DNA of 64,000 nt from Diplolepis rosae. Lineage: Eukaryota; Arthropoda; Insecta; Hymenoptera; Diplolepididae. Under the pieces are notes generated by a model. It worked only from the letters and a program-made list of their open reading frames with translations, was not told the origin of the DNA and made no database searches. Where the stretch lies: the NCBI GenBank assembly GCA_030998225.1, contig JAPYXD010000704.1, positions 9,114,001 through 9,178,000 of the forward strand, given 5' to 3'. Below, piece by piece: positions 55,269-64,000 of the stretch (positions within the stretch are counted from its first letter, which is position 1; every line of letters begins with the position of its first letter). The translations under genes were made by a program, and so were the position numbers.

Positions 55269-56690
55269 TCTGCCCGCTTCGCGGGCACATTCTCATCGCG
55301 CGCTTCGCGCGCAGCTCGCAAGTTTGAGCGCGCCTAGGGCGCGCGATTCGATCGTCGCGCTTCGCGCTCCGTTCTTTCTGGACCTAACGCTTCGCGCTCG
55401 GTCTTGTGCTCTTTGCATACATTTAAGTTTATTTCTTATATTTTGATACTGAAGCTCAAACCAATTTTATAATAATATTACAGATGATGTGAATTACACA
55501 TTTTCTCAAAGTCACTGAATTTCTTTTTGAATTTAAGTGAAACAGAAAATTCAATTTACTTAAGGCTCTATCGGCCTTAAGGAACACATTCTCATCATGA
55601 CACTCGCGCTTCGCGCTCGATTTTCTGTATACATTTCAGTATAACTTTTTAATAAATTACTTGATTAAAAGAATTTACTTTCTTCCACATATCTAAAAAG
55701 GAAAAACAATCGTAGACTTTATTTAAGGAAACGATTTTGCAGAACAATGCTTATTTCGTATCTCACATATTTTGGTGAAAAAAATCGAATTTTTTCAATA
55801 TTAAAAATCAAAACATAAAATATACATCCTGTCCCGAAATTTCTTTATCAGAATTTGTAGACCTCATTTAGGCAAACAATTTTCCATCTAAATGTTTTTT
55901 TTGTATCTCACATATTTTGTCTAAAAAATGGAATTTTTTCATTTTTATCGTATTTTTTGGAATTGAAACGAAAAATATATCTTTTATCAGAAACTGTGTC
56001 AGACAAAATTTGTAGATCTTTCTGAAACGAACAACTTTGTATTCTTACGTTTTTTTGGTATTTCCAATATTATTGTTAAAAAATTGAATTTTGGATTTTC
56101 AATAGTTTTTTTTTTAATTAAAAAGAAAAATATGCATCTTATGAAAAAATGTTATAATTCAAATTTGTAGGTCTTTATGTATTCAATAATATTGTATCAT
56201 AACGTTTTTTCGTATCTCGTATAATTTAACTGGAAAATGGAATTTTGATATTGACTTTTTTCGAATTTGAATATGCTGTAACATTTCTAATTTTGATTTA
56301 ATCAAAAAATGTTACTAGGATAATTTGTAGAGATTTATGAGCACTATCAAAAACCAGGATTGGAATTTTTGATTTTTCCAAAAAATTATTTTCAAAAACA
56401 CAAAAGTAGTGCTCCATCCCTCAATTTTGATTGGATGTGGCTGGTTAACGAACTTGTCCTTACTTTTTCGGCTCCGATAAAGTGTACCAAAGCTCAATTC
56501 AATCTGATAATTCTGTCGAGAGTTATGCCGCACATGACCTACAGACAGACAGACAGACAGACAGACACTTTCGTAAAAACCGTTTTTTCTGACTCAGGGG
56601 GTCTCAAAACGTAAAGATTTGATGAAAATTCCGAAAGTCATTTTTCACATAAAACCAATACCTTCTCATCCATGATGAGAATGTAAAAAA
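55269..56690 (+). repeat. Dispersed repeat R, copy 4 (most complete)
   Basis: 1.42 kb. Starts TCTGCCCGCTTCGCGGGCAC, then GC-rich CGCGCTTCGCGCG hairpins, TTAAGGCTCTATCGGCCTTA, several CGTATCTCACATATTTTG-type units, the CGAACTTGTCCTTACTTTTT block, a (CAGA)n microsatellite (about 56542-56567) and the end hairpin TTCTCATCCATGATGAGAA followed by TGTAA. Starting with TC after A and ending in a hairpin near the 3' end recalls Helitrons, but the canonical CTRR end is absent. No coding capacity. Confidence 0.75.
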
Positions 56691-57110
56691 TCTGTCCGCT
56701 TTATATCTTGTAATTTGATACTGAAGCTCAAGTCAAGTTTGTAATAATATAGATGTAAATTACAATTTCACAAAGTTACTAAATTATTTTATTTCAAATA
56801 AAAAAGGAAATTCAATTTACTCAAGGCTCTATCATCCTTAAGGAACATATTCACATCATGACACTCGCGCTTCGCGCTCGATTATCTGTATACATTTCGG
56901 TAAGTTTCTAATAATTTACATAATTAAAAAGAATCAATTTTCTTTCAAATATCTCAAAAAGGGACTAAAAATTCGTAGACTGTTTTCAAGCAAACGATTT
57001 TTTGTTTTAAGGCTTATTTTTTATCTAACATATTTTGGTTAAAAATTGAATTTTTGATTTTAAATAGTGTTTTTTAAAACCATAAAATTAAATATATATC
57101 TTGTCAAGAA
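56691..57110 (+). repeat. Dispersed repeat R, copy 5, in tandem with copy 4
   Basis: TCTGTCCGC follows directly after the AAAAAA end of copy 4. Most of the GC-rich hairpin part is deleted; the rest runs to CTTGTCAAGAAATG and then stops. Head-to-tail joining is visible at 56690/56691. Confidence 0.75.
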
Positions 57111-57650
57111 ATGAAGGGCCACCAGCAATAACTCGCCGAACGCTCGGATTTCGCGGAAAACTATTGTCCGCGCACGAAAATCGTGATATAATTTTTTTTC
57201 GGTTATTCACAAAAACAAAAATACCGTTTTGAAGAATTTGTCATGACGTATTTTTTATCTTCATACAGTTTTTATGCAACCTTAACAATTTTTTAGATAA
57301 AAATTAAAATCAGTGTTTTTCAAAACATAAATTACTATTACTCAATCAATTTTTGACGAAATCGTTTGTGTTTTTTATCATTAGACGTAGAATACTTTAG
57401 CGGAGACAATGAATTAAATGAAACATGTCGAAACATTTTTCTTTAAACAATATTTTAATCTAAATAAAAAACCATGTTTTTGTGGTTGTCCCGATAGAAA
57501 GTCTCTAATAAATTTTCGATTTCGGAAAACTTCCACCGACAAAGTTTTTTCTTACCGTTAGAGGAAGTTTCCTGGAAATTTTCAGAAATTTTTGTTTATT
57601 TTTGCGGATTTGGCAGCGATATATTTTGAAAGTCGCTCCGCCGTCTAAGG
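57111..57650. other. Spacer, origin unclear
   Basis: CGAACGCTCGGATTTCGCGG near 57136 is GC-richer; no gene or repeat is recognised. The segment ends at the perfect hairpin at 57651. Confidence 0.3.
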
Positions 57651-57698
57651 CATTTTTAGCTGTGTGAAGATCTGGAGCGCTTCACACAGCTAAAAATG
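57651..57698. repeat. Perfect 18-bp hairpin
   Basis: CATTTTTAGCTGTGTGAA (57651-57668), a 12-nt loop, and TTCACACAGCTAAAAATG (57681-57698) form a perfect inverted repeat. It could be the end pair of a tiny MITE or the end of a decayed element. Confidence 0.8.
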
Positions 57699-57711
57699 AA
57701 TAATAATTAGC

Positions 57712-58274
57712 TTAAGGTAGTTGTCGTGCTAAAAATCAGTCTCTGGAAAAAGAATTTTTTCTATGATTTCAAGACTGGAAATTATATCATCAGCCGTGTC
57801 ATATGTAAGGAAAGACACTCTTTTTAATGAAAAAATTTAAAAATTACGAAAAATAATTTTTTAATAATGTTTTTTGTAATAGGATTTTTCCTTACTATCG
57901 CTTCTTACCAATTTTTTGAAAATGATTGAAGTTTCATAAATCATAGCTTATTTTTTCGGGGAAAATATTTTCTACAACTTAACCGTTTCCAATTTTTGAA
58001 AATGAATCAAATATTATCAAATACAGCAATCTGTTTATAAAAATTTTGTTTTGGAAAATTGATTTATCAAAAAATTGGTAAGAAGCGATAGCAAGGAAAA
58101 TTCCTATTACAAAAAACATTATTAAAAAATTATTTTTCGTAATTTAAAAATTTTTTTATTAAAAAGAGTGTCTTTCCTTAAATATGACACGGCTGATGAT
58201 ATAATTTCCAGTCTTGAAATCATATAAAGACTTCATTTTCCAGAGACTGATTTTTGGCATGACAACTACCTTAA
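57712..58274. mobile_element. MITE-A, intact copy
   Basis: Uninterrupted palindrome of 563 bp from TTAAGGTAGTTGTCGTGC to GGCATGACAACTACCTTAA. The arms include CATCAGCCGTGTCATATGTA and AAAGACACTCTTTTTAATGA and their inverses. It is the reference for the broken copies at 5623, 27867, 31376 and 55161. Confidence 0.85.
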
Positions 58275-58882
58275 TTGGCTTTAGGAAAATATCGACTCGA
58301 ATGTTGAATTTCTGTTTTTAAAACATTTGAATCACACGACAATTAACAAATCACAGGGTTAACCGAGCAACAGTGATACGCGCTTAATTTGTGGTTTCTT
58401 TTGTGCGATCTGTGTCAGAGATTTAACCATAAATTATTTCTTAAACGCAGATTCTGGTACATGTGCACAATTTCTTTATATCATAATTCCAAATGCTTAA
58501 TCATATCTCAAGACGCGTCTTGGTGGGAGTAATTATTCGGGTCTTGCACGAGATACTTGCTATTCATCAAAATCCAGTTCAAGAGACAATATTTATAATT
58601 ATATAGAAAACTTTGTAACAATAATGAGATTTATCCTAGTGTCAGTATTTAAATTTGATATTCTTAAGATAAAGATGGTGCTAGAGTACCATAATACTTT
58701 GCTGGCGTGCATAAAGATACCTTACAACCATAAGGTGTTCCGCTATGTCCCACATTATAATATGCGCGCACGATTCTCGGACGCTAACTTCATTTATCAT
58801 AAGGTTTTACAGCTGCTATCGTTTTTTGGCTATCTTGGTGTCACCGGAAACTTCAAAATTGCGATTTAGGGACATGAATTAT
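58275..58882. other. Intergenic sequence with an 81-codon ORF
   Basis: ORF 58624-58869 on + (starts MRFILVSVFKFDILKIKMVL) has no recognisable family and ordinary AT-rich composition. The surroundings look unique. Confidence 0.25.
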
Positions 58883-59481
58883 ACAGGTCTGCATGTTTTT
58901 GTTCTGGAATAGCTGAAGATCATGTCCGAAGTAATTTTTTGCTTAGAAACCGAATCCGGGGTCAGAATTGCTCCATCACGTCAGGGTTTTGAGTAATCCT
59001 AACCTAAAAGTGCAAAAAACACGGTTTTTCGCTTTATTTGAGCACCAATAACTTCGCGAATTTTTATTATTTTTCAAATCTGAAAAAATCACCAAAAAGA
59101 GCCACTTTTCATCTTTCCATTTCACTAATTATATGTATGATTTGAACTTTTATAACCAGAGATATGGCCAATTGAAAAAAAATTGCAGGTTTCGCAATGA
59201 GCGACATATGAAGGGACAAACTTATAGGACGTCAATTTTTGTTTTCAATTGGCCATATCTCTGGTTATAAAAGTTCTAATCATACATATAAATTGTGAAA
59301 TGGAAAGCTGAAAAATGGTTCTTTTTGGTGGTTTTTCAGGTTTTAAAAATAATACAAATTCGCGAAGTTATGGATGCTCAAATAAAGCGAAAAACCGTGA
59401 TTTTTGCACTTTTAGGTTAGGATTACTCAAAAACCTGGCGTGCTGGAGCAGTTCTGAGGCTGGATATTTTTGCAGACCTGT
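58883..59481. mobile_element. Palindromic MITE with ACAGGTCTGCA ends
   Basis: ACAGGTCTGCA (58883-58893) and TGCAGACCTGT (59471-59481) close two long inverted arms. Shared inner blocks include GAGTAATCCTAACCTAAAAG, GCAAAAA/TTTTTGC, AATTCGCGAAGTTAT and ACCAGAGATATGGCCAATTG. The loop near 59190-59235 is about 50 bp. The ORF at 59315-59542 is a read of the right arm. Confidence 0.8.
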
Positions 59482-60068
59482 GTTATTGTGGAGAACAACA
59501 ATATTTTTCATACTTTTATGTTCTAGCTATTTCTTCGTATAGAATTTCCAATAAGTTGGATTCATTATTCTGATTAAACTTTTTTATTCAGAAATTCAGC
59601 AACACTTCAGCTCGGGAGTGAACTGTTGATTTTACTTTTATTCATAATTTTGATTTTAAAGAATGTTTTTCGCCTTTCTGAATAATTATGATTTTGTTGA
59701 TTATCTAGTTCTGCACTGTTTCCCTTTATTTATCCTTACCAGAATAAGACGCTTCCCGAATCGAAATTCCTTTTAGCTGCAGATGTAATAATTGTGAGTC
59801 GGATTTGAACGAATTGAAGCGGTGATGATATGAGCTCATAATTTTTGGGCGGAATTAGGACGGTTTTGAAGGAAAAAGATTCCCGGTTAGAATTCTATTC
59901 GGATCAAGATCGCATTTAATAGTTCATCGAATGATTGTCATAATTATTATAATAAAATCTATCGAAATAAAATAATGATTTTACTTCACAATCACGATAT
60001 CATATAATATGCAAATTATTTCAGGGTAATTTTTTCAGGTATTTGTATAAATATTATTTATGCATTTT
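59482..60068. other. Intergenic sequence
   Basis: Nothing recognised; AT-rich. Confidence 0.3.
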
Positions 60069-60359
60069 TTACATGAGAATGAAATTACTCATTAATTCGT
60101 AGAAAATGTATAACAAAGTGTGCAATTGATAATAATATTTTGGATCAATCTTATCAATCAGTCTATGCAATTGAAACGACCATACATCAAAGGTCATTTT
60201 ATTATTCCATTTCTTTTTCATTAATTCATATTCCAAAATTATTTGTACTAACCAACTTGATATCACAGTTTTGAGTTTCAAATATTGTTTTCGTAAAATG
60301 ATGCTACACCTAAAATGATTCTTACTGTTATCCATGCAAAAATTTTTCCGTGGTGCCAA
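60069..60359 (-). other. 96-codon ORF of unknown nature
   Basis: Minus strand, MAPRKNFCMDNSKNHFRCSI to a C terminus YELMSNFILM. It has a protein-like mix of charged and aromatic residues (WSFQLHRLIDKIDPKYYYQL) but no family I know. It is longer than most chance ORFs here. It could be a decayed exon. Confidence 0.2.
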
Positions 60360-61544
60360 ACGAGGCCTGACAAGGCATCCCCCAGTTTGAAATGAAAATT
60401 AACTGATTTCAGTGGAAATTAACTGACAAAAAGTGATCGATCTCGATAATTTCACTTTTTTTTCAATAAAATTGTTAATAAAAATGAAGGCTTACGTTTT
60501 ATCGAAAAATTAGGGCGAGATTCTCAAAGAAGATGAAATTTGACTTCAGAAAAACCTTGGCTGGATTTTTTATAAACTATCTACATAATTTTTTTTATGG
60601 CCGGAAAGTTTGCAGGAAAAAATGTCTGTTCAGGCGTTAATGGGTTAAGATCAAAATTAATTGATCATATACGAAAAAAGTTGAAATCCAAAGTGATTTT
60701 TGCAAATGACTTTCTTAAAAGCATAATCTTTTTAACATAAAACGTTTCTATGGTGTTACATAGCAATTGGCAATTTATTACTTTATGCCTTGTTTATCGT
60801 AACTTCAGACAATAATAATAATGTAGGTTAAAAGTGTGTACAGATTTTAATGCAACGTTTGCGTACATCCTGAATATCATACAATTTACATAATGATACT
60901 CAATTTGCCTCGACATTGTATTTGCAGGCATGCAAACTTTGTTTCTTAATGCATATGCAAAATCATTGAATTAAACTTTTTTTAATATTATGAGAAAATA
61001 AAATAAATTAAAAACTATTGTAAAAAATAATAAAAGAAATTGAAGGAGTTCCTGATATCAATTACAAAATAAAAAATTGGAAATTTCCCGTATCTTGCTC
61101 ATTTCCTGGATGTAAAGATTTTATATTTCATGTATAATATCCACCTTCATGAGATTTTCAACCAGCTTTTGGGATAAAAAATTTAATTCGCATAATTAGA
61201 GGAGGTTTTTGTATTCAGGTAAAGCTTTACTCTGTAATCTTTTGAACTAAAATACAATTTTCACAGGATGTTCACATAAACTGCCTATAAAGATACTTGT
61301 ATCAATCCGACGCGGAGAATTTAAGTTTGTTTTCTGTTTCCGCCTCAAAGATTTACTAGTCATCAATTACCGCTGATCGATCGGTGTCATTTTTTGGTCT
61401 TCGGGTAGAAATGCACGATGGGGAAAGTACTGGACCAATATTGACTGTCGGTCGTTGGCTTGTAACGTTTTTGATCCTGGCACAGTACATTACATTATTA
61501 CCGAACTAAGATTACTTGATAATATCAATTGATAACATATTAAT
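60360..61544. other. Intergenic sequence
   Basis: AACTGATTTCAGTGGAAATT near 60400 is a faint remnant of the ATCAGTGA family. Otherwise AT-rich; nothing recognised. Confidence 0.3.
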
Positions 61545-62700
61545 ATTAGTTTTATGTGAAAAATGACTTTCGAAATTTTTACCAAATCTTTACGTTTTGA
61601 GACCCCATGAGTCAGAAAACACGATAACTCTCGATAGAATTATCGAATTGAATTGAGCTTTGGCATACTTTATCGGAGCCGAAAAAGTAAGGACAAGTTC
61701 GTTAAACAGTCACATTCGACAAAAATTGTCAAAATAGGAGCATTTTTTGTGTTTTTGAAAAAATCCAAAATTCCAATACGAGAAAAGTTATGATACAAAA
61801 TTGTTTACTACATAAAGATCTAGAAGTTTGAACTGCAATATTTTTTCATAAGATATAAATTTTTCTTTTTAATTTAAAAAAATACTATTGAAAGTCCAAA
61901 CTTAATTTTTTTTCAACAGTTATATGTGAAATACGAAAAAAACGTAAGAATTCAAAGTTGTTCCTTTTAATAAGGTCTACAAATTTTTCAACATAATGAC
62001 ATACAAAAAAACGTTGAGATGGAAAATTATTTGTCTAAATGAGGTTTACAAAATCTCAGTATGATATTTTTTGACAAAAGGTATATTTTATGTTTTCGTT
62101 TTAAAAAAACACTATTAAAACTCAAAAATTCCATTGTTTAAACAAAATATGTGATATACGAAAAAAACGTTAAGATGGAAAATTATTTGTCTAAATAATG
62201 TTTACAAAATCTCAGTATGACATTTTTTGACAAAATGTATATTTTATGTTTTCATTTTAAAAAAACACTATTAAAAATAAAAAATTCCATTTTTTAACCA
62301 AAATATGTGAGGTACAAAATAAGCGTTAAAATAAAAAATCGTTTGCTCGAAAACAGTCTAAGAATTTTTTCCCTTTTTAGATATTTTGAAGATACATTTT
62401 TTTTATCATGTAAATCATTAGAAAGTTACAGAAATGTATACAGAAAATCGAGCGCGAGTGCCATGATGAGAATATGTTCCTTTTGAATTTCCTTTTTCAT
62501 TTGAAATAAAAAAATTTAGTAACTTTGTGAAAATGTAATTCACATCTACAATATGATAAAATTGACTTGAGCTTCAGTAACAAATTACAATAAATAAATT
62601 TATATGTATGTGAATAATATAAGACCAAGTGCGAAGCGCGAGATCCAAACAGAACGGAGCGCGAAGCGTGCGATGAAAATGTACCCGCGAGGCGGACAGA
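61545..62700 (-). repeat. Dispersed repeat R, copy 6 (minus strand)
   Basis: Its start reads TCTGTCCGCCTCGCGGGTAC on the minus strand (62700 downward) and its far end is AAAATGACTTTCGAAATTTT near 61556. The terminal hairpin is lost. Two near-identical internal units (about 61985-62095 and 62155-62275, each with AACGTT/ACGAAAAAAACGTT and TGGAAAATTATTTGTCTAAA) show the tandem unit inside R. Confidence 0.78.
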
Positions 62701-63155
62701 TTTTTTGAATTCATTTTAAGGAAATATCCACCTTGACTTTGAATCGAACCAAAAATCCAATAATATCATGTCAAGCAGGTTGAAAATTACACCATTCAAA
62801 ATCTTGGAAGTTTTTTAAAAATAACACTACATTACTAGTAAATATTAATTAATACACATTTATTTCAAGAAGTAAAGATTATGTGTAACGTTGTATAAAT
62901 GCTTTTTATGGCATAAATTATTTATCTAATCATATATTAATCTATAGAGGTATATGACTTATTATTCTTCTTGCACAAGAAAAGTTGTGATTGTTACTCT
63001 TTGCGAAAATAATTAAGAATATTTAATAACTAGAGATCCGTATGATGCTTATATTGTAATATAATATAATCAAGTATCTATATATTTATTAGGGAATAAA
63101 ATAAAGTTACTTGCCCACGTAGCATTATTCTTTTATTCAAAAAACAATATGGATG
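62701..63155. other. AT-rich spacer
   Basis: Nothing recognised. Confidence 0.3.
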
Positions 63156-63352
63156 CACTGAGAAAAAAATTTATCCAACAAAACTTTTTTTGTTATCCTG
63201 ACAAAATATTTTGTTGTCCCAACAAAACATTTTGTTTAATCAACAAAATTTGTTTGATATAGCAAAATGTTTTGTTGGCACAACAAAAGAATTTTGTTAG
63301 CTAAATACTAACCAAATATTTTTGTTGATTTGACAAAACTGTTTTCTCAGTG
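63156..63352. mobile_element. Small MITE with CACTGAGAAAA ends and CAACAAAA motifs
   Basis: CACTGAGAAAAAAATTT at the left and AAACTGTTTTCTCAGTG at the right are inverted. Inside are about a dozen CAACAAAA / TTTTGTTG motifs in both orientations. The end sequence is shared with the 45.8-kb MITE, but the interior motif differs. Confidence 0.75.
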
Positions 63353-63917
63353 TGGCTTTAGAATAAAAAGCACGTTAAAGTACTAAAGTATTTTTTTACA
63401 CTGAAAATAGAATTCCAACTACAATTTTATTAAAAAAGCATAGTTATTCAAATATTGATTATTACGTCTAATTCGAAAAAATAATTAATTATTTCCATGA
63501 TTTATTAATAAAATAATATCTAATATTTATTAATTTTATATTGTATAATGTTTAATATTTTTCATAAAATATAATAAATATTTAATTTCAAAATATTAAA
63601 TATAATTCAAAAATATTATTATTAAACAATTTTTTGAAAATTATAATAATATCAGCTACATTTCTTTAACAATAAAATCCTTAACAATATCTACAGAAAA
63701 AATTTATCTTTCATAGAAAATCTATGAAATCTTCGAACACTTCAATAATAGTATTGAATTATACATTTTCTGCTTCATTCGATTTTATTATCTTCTAGTA
63801 ATTATTTTTGCAAAATTTGATTGAAATACTTGAAGAAATTTCGAAGATCTTTCAAAGTAATGGTATGCTGGTATAAGCTCGGTACTGACTGGTACTAACA
63901 GGCAGTGCTCAGTCAGT
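63353..63917. other. AT-rich spacer
   Basis: Very AT-rich. CGGTACTGACTGGTACTAACA near 63880 is a small repeat. No gene. Confidence 0.3.
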
Positions 63918-64000
63918 ACTCTCTAAATTTTAATCAGTCAAAATCTACTGATTATCAGTGAAATTTGACTGATTGAAATAGCTAAAAAGAGGTTACTGTA
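63918..64000 (+). mobile_element. ATCAGTGA-motif element copy E6, runs off the window
   Basis: ACTCTCTAAATTTTAATCAG starts the element. TCAAAATCTACTGATTATCA and AGCTAAAAAGAGGTTACTGT match E3 and E4 base for base over most positions. The right end lies beyond the window. Confidence 0.75.

Noticed and set aside
55269..55400. CGCGCTTCGCGCG palindromes as bacterial contamination (REP-like)
   Set aside because: They are embedded in repeat R, which recurs in this window on both strands and inside a SorLA intron.
56360..56614. ORF with RQTDRQTDT run
   Set aside because: It is translated from the CAGA microsatellite in repeat R copy 4.
1..64000. LTR retrotransposon, LINE or endogenous virus genes
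   Set aside because: No reverse transcriptase, integrase, gag-like or capsid-like reading frame was found on either strand.

Overview
The window is nuclear DNA of an arthropod, most likely a non-dipteran insect. The evidence is the strongly AT-rich sequence, spliced GT-AG introns, mariner, hAT-like and Mutator-like elements, and one intact animal-type receptor gene. I cannot fix the order or species. Hymenoptera is plausible, but that is only an impression from the repeat landscape.

There is one clear host gene. It lies at 7049-20503 on the + strand and is an orthologue of the sorting receptor SorLA/LR11 (SORL1). I can assemble 11 coding exons whose phases all agree, giving 2162 residues. 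In order they encode: signal peptide, furin-cleaved propeptide, VPS10 domain with 10CC module, YWTD beta-propeller, EGF-like module, nine LDL-receptor class A repeats, six fibronectin type III domains, one membrane segment, and a tail of about 53 residues. The tail carries FANSHY (retromer) and an acidic [11 protein letters not shown] end (GGA/AP type). Two very large exons (1.6 and 2.7 kb) hold most of the ectodomain. A transposon-like insert sits inside intron 7.

The rest is a repeat desert. Upstream (1-7000) are a hAT-like MITE with an 8-bp target duplication, a 2-kb Mutator-like fold-back with a 9-bp target duplication, a small hairpin MITE, a THAP zinc-finger fragment, and a TTAAGG palindromic MITE (called MITE-A) with another MITE inside it. 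Downstream (20.5-64 kb) are a deleted mariner, a second mariner-type transposase fragment, a nested palindrome of about 3.8 kb that encloses a GC-rich element, an element built from GATAGAAAAAGAT motifs, a mariner inserted into a long-TIR MITE, at least four copies of an element built from ATCAGTGA/TGACTGATT motifs, and several copies of a 1.2-1.4 kb dispersed repeat (called R here) with Helitron-like ends. Apart from SorLA and decayed transposase, only short uncertain ORFs are seen.

The most unusual aspect is that several unrelated non-autonomous elements share one layout: short terminal inverted repeats plus dense arrays of a private short motif. No bacterial operon, CRISPR array or complete novel protein system is present.
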